A stretch of DNA of 64,000 bases, from NCBI RefSeq assembly GCF_005877885.1, contig NZ_VCHY01000001.1, positions 496,001 through 560,000 of the forward strand, written 5' to 3'. Position numbers and translations under genes: made by a program. This DNA is from Labilibacter sediminis. GTDB taxonomy: Bacteria > Bacteroidota > Bacteroidia > Bacteroidales > Marinilabiliaceae. The notes under the pieces were generated by a model, which was given only the letters and a program-made list of their open reading frames with translations, did no database searches and had not been told where the DNA came from. Positions 43,766-53,289 of this stretch are shown piece by piece (position 1 is the first letter of the stretch; every line of letters begins with the position of its first letter).

Positions 43766-44977
43766 TTATAACGAAAGTATTTTATCAACTATATCGATAG
43801 CAACTTCACGTTTACTTTTTAACGTAAACTCTTCCTTATTATTCTCTTTATCGATTATAGAAATTTGATTTGTATCTACACTAAATCCTGCACCTTCATT
43901 CTCCAGTGAATTCAATACGATAAAATCTAAATTTTTATCTACCAATTTCCGGGAAGCATTTTCAAGGGCATTTTCTGTTTCCAGTGCAAAACCAACTAAA
44001 AATTGACCTTCTTTCTTAATTGCTCCTAAATCTTTTGCAATATCATTGGTTGCTTTTAAAGAAAGAACCATTTCCTTATCGTCACTTTTTACTTTCTGTT
44101 CTTCGCAGACATAAGGAGTATAATCTGCAACTGCTGCCGATAATACTGCACCATCGCAATCTGGAAATTGCTGCAGGCACGCTTTATGCATTTCACTTGC
44201 AGACGTTACAGGAACCACTTCAATACGAGGGTGTTCTGTTTTTACACTTACGGGACCTGATACTAATACTACATTTGCACCTCTTTCTGCCAATTCTTCG
44301 GCAATGCTATACCCCATCTTTCCACTTGAAAAGTTACCAATATAACGTACCGGATCAATTTTTTCATAAGTAGGACCTGCATTCACTAAAAACTTACGTC
44401 CTGCCAATTGTCCTTTTCCAATCTTAAGTTCACCTTGAAAGAAATGCTTTATTTTAGCTACAATATTTTCAGGCTCTTCCATACGGCCTTTCCCATGTAG
44501 TCCACTGGCCAAAGCCCCTACCCCTGGCTCAATAATATGGGCACCATACTCAACAAGCTTTTCCATATTATTTACTGTAGCCGGATGAACAAACATATCC
44601 AAGTCCATCGCTGGAGCAATAAACACAGGACATTTTGCCGACAAGTAGGTTGTAATTAGTAAATTATCACATATTCCAGAAACCATTTTACCCATGGTAC
44701 TTGCAGATATTGGGGCTATTAACATTAAATCTGCCCATAAGCCTAAGTCAACGTGACTATGCCATGTTCCGTCCTTATTCTCAAAAAATGATCCAAGTAC
44801 CGGTTTTCCGGATAAAGCCGACATGGTAACCGGCGTAATAAATTCTTTTGCTGCCGGTGTCATTATTACCTGTACATCTGCACCTTCTTTAACAAGAAGA
44901 CGTAATAAATAAGCAGCCTTATAAGCAGCAATACTACCTGTTAAGCCAAGTATTATCTTTTTCCCTTTCAGTATCAT
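43766..44977 (-). CDS. coaBC: CoaBC: phosphopantothenoylcysteine synthetase/decarboxylase
   Basis: 403 residues from the ATG at 44977 (MILKGKKIILGLTGSIAAYKA); the longer frame adds a non-conserved hydrophobic stretch. The decarboxylase half has TGSIAAYKAAYLLRLL, HSHVDLGLWADLMLIAPISASTMGKMVSGICDNLL and FIAPAMDLDMF (flavin and substrate motifs). The synthetase half starts NAGPTYEKIDPVRYIGNFSSGKMGYSIAEE and ends with VDTNQISIIDKENN. It carries out two steps in coenzyme A synthesis. It follows the rpoZ-like gene by 89 nt. Confidence 0.93.
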   Translation of the reverse strand: MILKGKKIILGLTGSIAAYKAAYLLRLLVKEGADVQVIMTPAAKEFITPVTMSALSGKPVLGSFFENKDGTWHSHVDLGLWADLMLIAPISASTMGKMVSGICDNLLITTYLSAKCPVFIAPAMDLDMFVHPATVNNMEKLVEYGAHIIEPGVGALASGLHGKGRMEEPENIVAKIKHFFQGELKIGKGQLAGRKFLVNAGPTYEKIDPVRYIGNFSSGKMGYSIAEELAERGANVVLVSGPVSVKTEHPRIEVVPVTSASEMHKACLQQFPDCDGAVLSAAVADYTPYVCEEQKVKSDDKEMVLSLKATNDIAKDLGAIKKEGQFLVGFALETENALENASRKLVDKNLDFIVLNSLENEGAGFSVDTNQISIIDKENNKEEFTLKSKREVAIDIVDKILSL

Positions 44978-45066
44978 AGCTATAAAAATAAAAAAAAGAT
45001 AAAAGAAATATATAAAACCCCCTTTACCTTTTTTAAAACCTTTTTGCAAAATATTTTACAATTACC

Positions 45067-45393
45067 CTATTCGCTATCTTTAGTTGCGTTACGGTAATAT
45101 ACCTTATCCTCTACAAACTCTTGGGTTGCTATTGAAGACGACTTTGGTAGTCTTTCATAAAATCTAGAAATTTCTATTTGCTCACGATTTTCGAACACCT
45201 CTTCCAGGTTATCAGTATATGAAGCAAACTCCTGAAGTTTTTTATTCAACTCCTCTTTCATTTCAACACTGATTTGATTTGCTCTTTTGGCAATCACATT
45301 TACAGATTCATAGATATTTCCTGTGTCCTTTGAAAGCTCTTGCGTGTTCCATGTAATTGTAGTACCCGGAGCGTTTGTTTTTTTGTAATCCAT
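45067..45393 (-). CDS. rpoZ: RNA polymerase omega-like subunit (Rpb6-type, Bacteroidota form)
   Basis: 108 residues. TWNTQELSKDTGNIYESVNVIAKRANQISVEMKEELNKKLQEFA is the omega/Rpb6 segment (YE...IAKRANQI). The C-terminal part is a Bacteroidota-type extension ending YYRNATKDSE. It helps fold and hold the beta-prime subunit. It lies 18 nt after bamD. Confidence 0.88.
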   Translation of the reverse strand: MDYKKTNAPGTTITWNTQELSKDTGNIYESVNVIAKRANQISVEMKEELNKKLQEFASYTDNLEEVFENREQIEISRFYERLPKSSSIATQEFVEDKVYYRNATKDSE

Positions 45394-45411
45394 GATATAT
45401 TATTATTAAAC

Positions 45412-46227
45412 CTAATTTGCTACTTTAAAATCTATTGCTGCTGAAGCCTCATCAAATATTTTAACAGCCCTCTTTGTATATTCGCTTTCCGGAAACTCAT
45501 TAATGAACGAAAAATATTCATCAATAGCCTCTCTCATTCTGGCCTCTTTCTTCTCAAATACACTATTGGCAGCCTGAATGTACTTAGCTTCCAATATAAG
45601 AAAAGACAATTCTTCGCGATACTTTGTATCCGGAAATTCCTTTAAACTATTTTGCGCAGCTATTACTGCTGACATATAATTATTACCCATATAATTACCC
45701 AAATCAAAATACAATCGGGCATTAAGGTATGATTTATACACTAACTTATCTCTTAATTCATCCATTAACCTATTTGCCTCTTCAACACGACTACTTGAAG
45801 GATAAATATTGACAAATAACTGAAATTCATTAATAGCATTATAAGTATCTGTTTGATCTAATCGTGCCTTTGGAGACTGCATATAATAACAATACGCACT
45901 CATAAACTGACATTCTTCATTTAAATCACTTGTTGGATATGTTTTTACAAACTGACGATAATAATGTCCACCCATCAAATAATCATTTAAACCATACAAA
46001 CAATTGGCATAAGTATAAGTAATACTTTCGGCCTTGTCCGTTCCTCTATAAACCCCCTGTAATTCATTTAACAGAGTTGCAGCACGCATATAATCTTCTT
46101 TTTCATAATACTCCATTGCTTTGGAATATTTAAGTTCATAATCCGTGCTTTTCAGAACTTTTTGATATTGACTACAACTTAATACAAATGGGATAATGAT
46201 TAATACAACAAGTAGTTTCTTCATCAA
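45412..46227 (-). CDS. bamD: Outer membrane assembly lipoprotein BamD
   Basis: 271 residues. Lipoprotein signal KKLLVVLIIIPFVLSC, then TPR-like helical repeats: YSKAMEYYEKEDYMRAATLLNEL, ESITYTYANCLYGLNDYLMGGHYYRQFVKTYPTSDLNEECQFMSAYCYY, YNAINEFQLFVNIYPSSSRVEEANRLMDELRDKL and IDEYFSFINEFPESEYTKRAVKIFDEAS. This is the five-TPR BamD pattern. It supports insertion of outer membrane barrels. First gene of its operon, with its own promoter 105 nt upstream. Confidence 0.92.
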   Translation of the reverse strand: MMKKLLVVLIIIPFVLSCSQYQKVLKSTDYELKYSKAMEYYEKEDYMRAATLLNELQGVYRGTDKAESITYTYANCLYGLNDYLMGGHYYRQFVKTYPTSDLNEECQFMSAYCYYMQSPKARLDQTDTYNAINEFQLFVNIYPSSSRVEEANRLMDELRDKLVYKSYLNARLYFDLGNYMGNNYMSAVIAAQNSLKEFPDTKYREELSFLILEAKYIQAANSVFEKKEARMREAIDEYFSFINEFPESEYTKRAVKIFDEASAAIDFKVAN

Positions 46228-46332
46228 AAATTTAAATTAAAACATAAATACCTTTATCTAACAACATAAAAACTAAATACTTATACCAACTCCCTGTTCC
46301 TTCTTCTATAATACTTAGTTTATAACAACGTG

Positions 46333-46340
46333 CAAAGATA
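46333..46340 (-). promoter_or_regulatory. -7 box of the bamD operon
   Basis: TATCTTTG on the minus strand fits TAnnTTTG, with a leader of about 100 nt. The other 300 bases of this 411-bp gap hold only AT-rich sequence and the promoter of the next gene. Confidence 0.55.
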
Positions 46341-46600
46341 ATCTTTTAATATGAAATAATAAAGCACGCCTCACATCTATAACCATTTTTGGTTTACTAT
46401 TATACCATTACTTTGAGTAACATATAACTAGCCACATATAAATATTCAACAAATCTTCATTAAACTATATCGCAAATACACGATCATTCAATATCATGTA
46501 TAAAACTGATTACCAATACCCAAAACACCTTTCGAAAAATAGCAGTACGGAGCATTTTGAAATTTTAAGGCAATATAATATGTCGATTATTAAAAAATAT

Positions 46601-46608
46601 TAACTTTG
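46601..46608 (+). promoter_or_regulatory. -7 box of the alpha-oxoamine synthase gene
   Basis: TAACTTTG fits TAnnTTTG; the leader is about 25 nt. Confidence 0.55.
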
Positions 46609-46638
46609 CGCCGTTAAATCAATAAAAAGATATATAGC

Positions 46639-47895
46639 GTGGATATTTTTGACAAGATTAAAAAAAGCATGGGTCCACTTGGCCAATATGGTAAAGCAGC
46701 TCATGGTTATTTTACATTTCCAAAATTAGAAGGAGAAATAGGTCCTAAAATGAAATTTAGGGGTAAAGAGGTTCTTACATGGAGTTTAAACAACTACCTG
46801 GGACTTGCTAACCACCCTGAAGTAAGAAAGGCAGATGCTGATTCAGCTGCTGAATACGGTTTAGGGTATCCTATGGGAGCACGCATGATGTCTGGGCATA
46901 CCAGCAAACACGAAGAACTGGAAGCTAAATTAGCAGAGTTTGTAGGTAAAGAAGATGCTTATCTTTTAAATTTTGGATATCAGGGAATGGTATCTATTAT
47001 TGACACCTTGGTATCAAGAAATGATGTAATCGTTTACGATTCTGAATCTCATGCTTGTATCATGGATGGTATATTTTTACACAAAGCCAAAGGGGGTAAG
47101 AGTTTTGTTTTTGCTCACAACGAAATGGACAAGTGTGAAAAAATGCTTGCTATGGCAACTAAACGTGCCGAAGAAACCGGTGGTGGTATATTAGTTATCA
47201 CTGAAGGTGTATTTGGAATGGCTGGTGACCTTGGTAATTTAAAGGACATTGTTGCTTTAAAAGAAAAATATAATTTCCGTTTATTGGTTGATGATGCACA
47301 CGGATTCGGAACCATGGGAAAAACTGGTGCTGGTGCTGCTGAGCATTTCGGTGTTGTAGATGGTGTTGACATTGTGTTTAACACTTTTGCAAAATCGATG
47401 GCTAGTATTGGTGCTTTTGTTGCTGCCAGCGAAGAAGTAATCAGCTACTTGCGTTATAACATGAGATCGCAAATTTTTGCTAAGTCTTTACCAATGCCAT
47501 TGGTAATTGGAGCATTAAAGCGTCTTGAACTATTAAAAACACAACCTGAACTTAAAGAAAAGCTTTGGACCGTTGTTAGAGCTCTTCAATCAGGATTAAG
47601 AGAGCAAGGTTTTGATTTAGGAAAAACTGAATCTCCTGTTACTCCTGTATTCTTAAACGGTTCGGTACCTGAGGCAACTCAGCTTACAATGGACTTAAGA
47701 GAAAATTACAATATTTTCTGTTCGATAGTTGTATACCCTGTTATACCAAAAGATCAGTTAATGTTAAGAATTATTCCTACAGCTGTTCATACTTTAGAAG
47801 ATGTTGAGTACACAATTAAAGCATTTGCTGAAGTAAAAGAAAAGCTTAATGCCGGAGAATACAACACAAGCGATAAAATTGCCAATATTTTATAA
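46639..47895 (+). CDS. Alpha-oxoamine synthase (serine palmitoyltransferase / cysteate acyltransferase type)
   Basis: 418 residues from a GTG start. A PLP enzyme with LTWSLNNYLGLANHPEVRKAD, GARMMSGHTSKHEELEAKLAEFVGKEDAYLLNFGYQGM, YDSESHACIMDGIFLHKA, LLVDDAHGFGTMGKTGAG (PLP Asp and His) and the PLP lysine in FNTFAKSMASIGAFVAA. These enzymes condense an acyl thioester with an amino acid. In Bacteroidota close relatives start sphingolipid synthesis from serine or sulfonolipid synthesis from cysteate. The sequence does not decide which; the long N-terminus (GPLGQYGKAAHGYFTFPKLEGEIG) is shared by a distinct Bacteroidota group. Confidence 0.82.
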   Translation: MDIFDKIKKSMGPLGQYGKAAHGYFTFPKLEGEIGPKMKFRGKEVLTWSLNNYLGLANHPEVRKADADSAAEYGLGYPMGARMMSGHTSKHEELEAKLAEFVGKEDAYLLNFGYQGMVSIIDTLVSRNDVIVYDSESHACIMDGIFLHKAKGGKSFVFAHNEMDKCEKMLAMATKRAEETGGGILVITEGVFGMAGDLGNLKDIVALKEKYNFRLLVDDAHGFGTMGKTGAGAAEHFGVVDGVDIVFNTFAKSMASIGAFVAASEEVISYLRYNMRSQIFAKSLPMPLVIGALKRLELLKTQPELKEKLWTVVRALQSGLREQGFDLGKTESPVTPVFLNGSVPEATQLTMDLRENYNIFCSIVVYPVIPKDQLMLRIIPTAVHTLEDVEYTIKAFAEVKEKLNAGEYNTSDKIANIL

Positions 47896-47915
47896 GGCAA
47901 TTTAAAAACATAGTG

Positions 47916-47948
47916 AAGGAGGAGTGATTAATCATTCCTCCTTTTTTA
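47916..47948. terminator. Terminator between converging genes
   Basis: AAGGAGGAGTGA (47916-47927) / TCATTCCTCCTT (47932-47943), 12 pairs including one G-T, 4-nt loop, then TTTTATT. Confidence 0.8.
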
Positions 47949-47949
47949 T

Positions 47950-49257
47950 TTAATACTGTTTTTCAATATAAACAGTTCCCAGGTAATGCTGAATTATATT
48001 TTCCATTGACTTTCCATTGTTGGCCATATACAGAGCTCCTAACTGACACACCCCCTCATCCATCCCTGTACCGGCACCATTTAATGTAAAACTCACCTCT
48101 CTATTATATTTTACACCCTTACTTTTTTCGACAATAAAAGAGTTTCCCTGTAAATTTAATCCCTTTAACAAAGCTGTTAAATTACTGCCGGAAAGTATCG
48201 CTTTGCTTTTTTCTCCCTGAATCAGAACCTTCACGACGCGACCACCAGTAGACCTGTTTTCAACCTTAAAATCAATTACCTTTCCAATATTTATATTTAA
48301 TCGGTTATTCAATACCAATGATATTTCAAGACTTTTTAAAACTTTATTCCATCTAAACAGTTTAACATTACTACTTTGTTTTCTGGATATTAACTGGGAA
48401 ATCAACTTTTCATCATCCGTATCACAATAACAACTAACAGGATTATATATGAAATGTTCTAAATTCGAAACTTCACTTAAATCTACCTCTGCAATTTGCT
48501 CAGCATCGTACTTATGCTTATTTAAATTATCGGATTGTGAAGATTTATCTTTAAAATACTCATTAATAACACCTCCACAACATACCGCTTGAGGCACATA
48601 AAATACCTGATCATTGTAAACCAAAACTTTGCCTCTGGTATCTTCCAATGCGACGTGTGCCATCTGATTGCATTTTTTGGGAAATCCCTGGTAAAGATTA
48701 AACAAGTTCTCGCATGAAGAATCTAAAAAAAGAGGGGTTTCTTTAGATACATATTGTAAAACTGACGTAAGAAATTCTTCCCTAGTGTTTTCTATGGCCG
48801 GTTCAACAAATTTACAATAGTGTAAAACACTACTTCTTAAAATTACTGCTTGCGTTTTTAAAAACTCAAGTTCATTACAATTAGGAAACTGTCTGCATAA
48901 AATACTTCTTACAAAACTTTCAATATCCACTTCATTGTAAACAACTATCTGATCTTCACTTTTCTTAAAAATTAAATTCCCCTTATAGGTGTTGCATAGG
49001 TTATAAATTGCTTTGTTTTTTTGTTTATCAGTAATCTGAAATCCGCATTCCTCTTTTCTAACAGGAGACAATATAACTTCTTCATCTCCGATAATTATTT
49101 CATTATCATTTTCAAAATATAACTGATTATTATAAAGGCTAATTTTCCAGTCGCCGATTAAGGTCTGCTGCTTTTCTCCAAAAAAATAAACACCTTTTAA
49201 ATGTATGTGTATACTTGAATTAGTACTTAGCTTAACTTTTACCAAATGATTATTCAT
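47950..49257 (-). CDS. SpoIID/LytB domain protein
   Basis: 435 residues. VYNEVDIESFVRSILCRQFPNCNELEFLKTQAVILRSSVLHYC is the SpoIID entry (usual form 'Y..GV...E....w..EALKAQAVAARTY'). VCCGGVINEYF, VENRSTGGRVVKVLIQG and AGTGMDEGVCQLGALYMANNGKSMENIIQHYLG are later family motifs. The family acts on glycan strands of peptidoglycan or activates amidases. There is no signal peptide, which is odd for such a role. It starts 1 nt after the DUF4922 gene stop. Confidence 0.85.
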   Translation of the reverse strand: MNNHLVKVKLSTNSSIHIHLKGVYFFGEKQQTLIGDWKISLYNNQLYFENDNEIIIGDEEVILSPVRKEECGFQITDKQKNKAIYNLCNTYKGNLIFKKSEDQIVVYNEVDIESFVRSILCRQFPNCNELEFLKTQAVILRSSVLHYCKFVEPAIENTREEFLTSVLQYVSKETPLFLDSSCENLFNLYQGFPKKCNQMAHVALEDTRGKVLVYNDQVFYVPQAVCCGGVINEYFKDKSSQSDNLNKHKYDAEQIAEVDLSEVSNLEHFIYNPVSCYCDTDDEKLISQLISRKQSSNVKLFRWNKVLKSLEISLVLNNRLNINIGKVIDFKVENRSTGGRVVKVLIQGEKSKAILSGSNLTALLKGLNLQGNSFIVEKSKGVKYNREVSFTLNGAGTGMDEGVCQLGALYMANNGKSMENIIQHYLGTVYIEKQY

Positions 49258-49258
49258 G

Positions 49259-50185
49259 TTATAAATTAGAGTTAATACCTACCATGATCTTTTGGAGATG
49301 ATTATACGTATAAGATACCTGTGAATACATATCCATCAATACCTCTTTAGATATTTTATCCATATCAGATTCATCCGTTATACTTATCAAACCACCCATC
49401 TCAATCGCTCCAAAAGATATATTTATTCTCTTATCTCTATTCAAATAATACTGGGTCGGGTTTTTAACTACCCTGGGAATTATGGCTACGTTATAGATAT
49501 CATCTATTAGCCAGCAATACACATTTACAAAAGGACGTTTACCTAAAGTATATGACCTTCCCAATAGCTTTTCAATTTCAAAATATACCTCTTCAACCCA
49601 TTGTTTACATTTGCTTTTAATTACAAGCACTCCCCTGAGCTTATTTTTAACTATGCTTAAATATCCTGCCTGCGATTCATGTAATTTATACTGTAATTCT
49701 GTATTTGCACATTCGTTTTGTATACTTAATGAATTTTGACCTAACAAATGAAAAAAACAATGTGATTTTCCATTATCTACAATATCAAATCCATCATAAA
49801 CCACAAGATACTGCTTAAATTTTTCTGCCAGTAAAAGAATATCAAATATCCTGGTAGTTTTAACATTAGTTTTATGATTCACATCAAAAACCATAAAATG
49901 ATTAGAAATAACTGAACTTTCACAAGGAGCAATCAAATAGTTCCTAAATTTCAACATTTTATAAGGCGGTTTCTTAATAGTATTACAGAAATAACAGTTC
50001 TTTTTTCTAACGCTATGAAACAATTTCACAGATTCTGAATCTGAAGCCTGAAGGTATTTTAACTTAATATTCACCTCTTTATATCGGAACTCTTTATTTA
50101 ACGTAGAATCTTCATTGTGCTCCTCTTTTTGTTGATTCTGATTAACTAAAGAATATAATTCTCGCTCCCAATCTGTTTCTGTCAT
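49259..50185 (-). CDS. DUF4922 (HIT-like) protein
   Basis: 308 residues. KNCYFCNTIKKPPYKML is the N-terminal zinc-like Cys pair, NYLIAPCESSVISNHFMVFDVNH and GKSHCFFHLLGQNSLSI follow; the latter has a His motif resembling HIT-family or GDP-galactose-phosphorylase-like proteins. The C-terminal part has YNVAIIPRVVKNPTQYY and GAIEMGGLISI. The gene is paired with SpoIID in Bacteroidota. Nucleotide-sugar phosphorylase activity is a reasonable inference, not shown. Confidence 0.75.
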   Translation of the reverse strand: MTETDWERELYSLVNQNQQKEEHNEDSTLNKEFRYKEVNIKLKYLQASDSESVKLFHSVRKKNCYFCNTIKKPPYKMLKFRNYLIAPCESSVISNHFMVFDVNHKTNVKTTRIFDILLLAEKFKQYLVVYDGFDIVDNGKSHCFFHLLGQNSLSIQNECANTELQYKLHESQAGYLSIVKNKLRGVLVIKSKCKQWVEEVYFEIEKLLGRSYTLGKRPFVNVYCWLIDDIYNVAIIPRVVKNPTQYYLNRDKRINISFGAIEMGGLISITDESDMDKISKEVLMDMYSQVSYTYNHLQKIMVGINSNL

Positions 50186-50264
50186 TTATAAACTACTTAA
50201 TTTTTGTACTTTGCACACTCATTATAAGAAATTCTAATGTACAACAATTTTATTTGTTTGTAAT

Positions 50265-51101
50265 ATGATATTAATAGCAGATAGCGGATCCACTAAAACT
50301 CAATGGCACATTCTTCACTCCGGGAAACCAGATTTTCTTACACAAGGAATAAATCCCTATTATCAAACGGAAGATGAAATATTTACCTTATTAAAAAATG
50401 AACTTCCAACCATCAAGGAGGAAATTAATGAAATATACTTCTTTGGTGCAGGGTGCAATGATCCATTAAAAAATCGGCAAATAAGCAATGCCCTTTTGCA
50501 AATCTTTCCGAATAGTTCTATAAATATTGATACAGACCTACTGGCTACGTGTTTAGCTACAAGCAAAGCAAAAGAAGCCATCTGTTGTATTTTAGGAACC
50601 GGATCCAACTCATGCTATTTCAATGGCAACAAGATTACAGATAACATTTCCCCTTTGGGATATATTTTAGGAGATGAAGGCAGCGGTGCACATATTGGCA
50701 AAACATTTATTAACCGCTTATATAAAAGACATTTTTCACTTTCATTAGAAAATGCTTTTAAAGAACAATTTAAACTTAGTAGAATTGATGTATTAAATAA
50801 AGTATACCAGCAAGAGCTGCCCAATAGGTTTTTAGCTTCGCTTTGTCCATTTATCAAAAAGCAAAGTCACCAAAAAGAAATTTATAATATGGTAGTAGAT
50901 TGCTTTGATGAATTTATACAGAAGAATGTTCTGCAATACGATAATACAAGAGATCGCATTATACATTTTACAGGTAGTATTGCCTTTCACTTTAAAGAAG
51001 AACTATTGGATGCCATAGGGAGAAACCACTTAACGCCTGGTGAAATTATTAAAGAGCCCATGGAAGGATTAATTGACTATTTTAAACAAAAAAACCTGTA
51101 G
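50265..51101 (+). CDS. BadF/BadG-type ATPase, N-acetylglucosamine-kinase-like
   Basis: 278 residues of the ASKHA fold. MILIADSGSTKTQWHI is the phosphate-1 motif, AICCILGTGSNSCYFNGNKI phosphate 2, and LGYILGDEGSGAHIGKTF a GlcNAc-kinase-like segment. IIHFTGSIAFHFKEELLDAI forms the adenosine motif. It probably phosphorylates an amino sugar. It is divergent from DUF4922/SpoIID, with which it might share a role in cell wall turnover. Confidence 0.82.
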   Translation: MILIADSGSTKTQWHILHSGKPDFLTQGINPYYQTEDEIFTLLKNELPTIKEEINEIYFFGAGCNDPLKNRQISNALLQIFPNSSINIDTDLLATCLATSKAKEAICCILGTGSNSCYFNGNKITDNISPLGYILGDEGSGAHIGKTFINRLYKRHFSLSLENAFKEQFKLSRIDVLNKVYQQELPNRFLASLCPFIKKQSHQKEIYNMVVDCFDEFIQKNVLQYDNTRDRIIHFTGSIAFHFKEELLDAIGRNHLTPGEIIKEPMEGLIDYFKQKNL

Positions 51102-51123
51102 AAAACATCCTACAGGTTTTATA
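51091..51123. terminator. Terminator between converging kinase and trxB genes
   Basis: AAAACCTGTAG / CTACAGGTTTT, 11-bp stem, 8-nt loop; it includes the stop codon of the kinase gene. Confidence 0.8.
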
Positions 51124-51144
51124 TAAGCTAATAGCTATAATTTC

Positions 51145-52140
51145 TTAGTTCTCACTTAAAAAACGCTCTGCATCAATAGCTGCTTTACAACCAGAACCAG
51201 CTGCTGTAACAGCCTGACGGTACTGATTATCCATCACATCACCACAAGCAAAAACACCCTCTACATTTGTTTTTGATGTACCCGGAATAGTGTTGATATA
51301 ACCTACCTCATCAGTATCAATATAATCTTTAAAGATATCAGAATTTGGAGAGTGACCTATGGCCAAAAAGAAACCATCAATATCAATTTTCACCTCTTCT
51401 TCATTGGCCTCACCCTTGTTCTTATACAATACAGCACCTTCAACCACTCCGTCACCGGTTAAACCTTTGGCCTGGTGTTTCCACAATACTTCAATATTTT
51501 CGGTATCCAATAAACGTTGCTGCATTACCTTAGATGCACGTAACTCATCGCGACGTACAATTAAATATACTTTTTTCGCCAATCCAGCTAGGTACATTGC
51601 CTCTTCACAAGCAGTATCGCCTCCGCCAACAACACCTACAACTTTACCTCTATAAAAGAATCCATCACATGTAGCACATGCAGACACCCCTGATCCGGCA
51701 TATTTTTGCTCATCCTCAAGCCCTAAATATTTAGCTGTTGCTCCGGTTGCTATAATTAATGATTCAGCTTCAATCACTTTATTTCCGTCAACAGTAATCT
51801 TAAACGGACGTTCAGACAAATCAGCTTCAGTAGCATATCCAAAACGAACATCAGTACCAAAACGCATTGCTTGTTTTTTAAGATCTTCCATCATCTCAGG
51901 ACCTGTAATTCCATCAGGGTAACCAGGATAATTTTCTACTTCAGTAGTAGTTGTTAACTGGCCTCCAGGCTGCATTCCCTCATACAACACCGGACTTAAG
52001 TTGGCTCTGGCTGCATAAATTGCTGCTGTATAACCAGCAGGACCTGAACCTATGATTAATACTTTTACCTTTTCTGTTTCCGATTTATCCACTGATGAAT
52101 TATCCGTAGATCCAAGGTCCATCTTCTCAAATAATGCCAT
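51145..52140 (-). CDS. trxB: Thioredoxin reductase
   Basis: 331 residues. FAD site VLIIGSGPAGYTAAIYAARANLSPVLYEG, NADPH site VVGVVGGGDTACEEAMYLAGLA, redox pair CATCDG, and the C-terminal FAD motif GVFACGDVMDNQYRQAVTAAGSGCKAAIDAERFL. About 20 residues with Ser/Asp (KMDLGSTDNSSVDKSETE) precede the usual start, a short family variation. It reduces thioredoxin, which can serve the peroxiredoxin at 30.5 kb. Confidence 0.95.
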   Translation of the reverse strand: MALFEKMDLGSTDNSSVDKSETEKVKVLIIGSGPAGYTAAIYAARANLSPVLYEGMQPGGQLTTTTEVENYPGYPDGITGPEMMEDLKKQAMRFGTDVRFGYATEADLSERPFKITVDGNKVIEAESLIIATGATAKYLGLEDEQKYAGSGVSACATCDGFFYRGKVVGVVGGGDTACEEAMYLAGLAKKVYLIVRRDELRASKVMQQRLLDTENIEVLWKHQAKGLTGDGVVEGAVLYKNKGEANEEEVKIDIDGFFLAIGHSPNSDIFKDYIDTDEVGYINTIPGTSKTNVEGVFACGDVMDNQYRQAVTAAGSGCKAAIDAERFLSEN

Positions 52141-52305
52141 AATAATTCTATATCTTTTTATCTATTCTTTAAATTCTAATCTTTATAAATTTCCAGATTT
52201 CGGTTGATCAATATTTGTACCTAAATTTAATCCTTCAAATAAAAGTAAAATTTGACATATATAAGCTGACAAAATTACTTAATTCATCCTAGAAACTATT
52301 TTTTA

Positions 52306-53250
52306 TTAAAATGGTTCAATCTCTGAATTGAAAAGAGATACCGAATCCATATGTAACGATAGGCCGGCAACAACTCCTAAACCATTTGTTACATTTGAAT
52401 ATACATTTACCCTTTCAAAAAAGGGATACTCGCGATAAGCTTCCTCTGATATACTAGATCGCAAAAAGCGATAATAATCTTCAGTAATGCTATACAAATG
52501 AACCTTAAGCGATTGCTTTATAGCCCCATCTTCTATTTCATGATATTCCTGAGGGATTAAAATCTTAAGTTTATAATTACTTCCATCAAAAACGAAGTCA
52601 TTAAAAGAACCCTGAAAATCAATATCTGTTAACAGCACCGACTCATCATCCCTGATAGAAAACACTTTATCTTCTTTTATATATTCTATAGTTTCAACAC
52701 TTTCAGAAATAACTCCTTCATCATCCTTTATTTGTTTCTCCGAATCTACACGAACCTGATAATAGTTTAATTCATTTGGCGGATCATTAAATTCTATATA
52801 ACATCTTAACATCCTTTCTTCTTCATTATCCAAATTCTGCACATCCACACTAACCGTATCAATGGAAACTATTTTTACTGCTTCGGGAATAACAGTTTTG
52901 CCAGACACAATAAGCCCGTTCTTTGTTTCATAAATAAGTTCAACATTTATTTTTTCCTGTCCTTTAACACCTGTCGCTTCATACCATTCCTGTCCGTAAG
53001 GATATTCAGTTTCCATAACCTTTTCCTCATCTAACACAATACTCATCTGCATACCTTCAACTCCTTCATAATTGTTTACAGACAATATATTTGTAGTGGC
53101 ACTACCATGCACTTTTAAAATACTGTCGGGCATTGGAAATGCATACATTACTATTTCCGATTTTTGATTCTTAAGCTGATAATCAATGCTTTTTTCACAA
53201 GAAAAGCAAACCACCAACAACAATAATAATATATGTCTAAATACTTTCAT
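52306..53250 (-). CDS. DUF4249 lipoprotein
   Basis: 314 residues from the ATG at 53250 (MKVFRHILLLLLVVCFSCEK), whose lipobox is CFSC; the frame extends 12 codons upstream. Mature sequence: SEIVMYAFPMPDSILKVHGSATTNIL, VHLYSITEDYYRFLRSSISEEAYREYPFFERVNVYSNVTNGLGVVAGL, matching the DUF4249 family. Family members are partners of TonB-dependent receptors and lie in the outer leaflet. The gene follows the receptor by 39 nt. Confidence 0.88.
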   Translation of the reverse strand: MKVFRHILLLLLVVCFSCEKSIDYQLKNQKSEIVMYAFPMPDSILKVHGSATTNILSVNNYEGVEGMQMSIVLDEEKVMETEYPYGQEWYEATGVKGQEKINVELIYETKNGLIVSGKTVIPEAVKIVSIDTVSVDVQNLDNEEERMLRCYIEFNDPPNELNYYQVRVDSEKQIKDDEGVISESVETIEYIKEDKVFSIRDDESVLLTDIDFQGSFNDFVFDGSNYKLKILIPQEYHEIEDGAIKQSLKVHLYSITEDYYRFLRSSISEEAYREYPFFERVNVYSNVTNGLGVVAGLSLHMDSVSLFNSEIEPF

Positions 53251-53289
53251 ATCCTTTATTTGCAGACAGTTCCTCATAAACATCAACTA

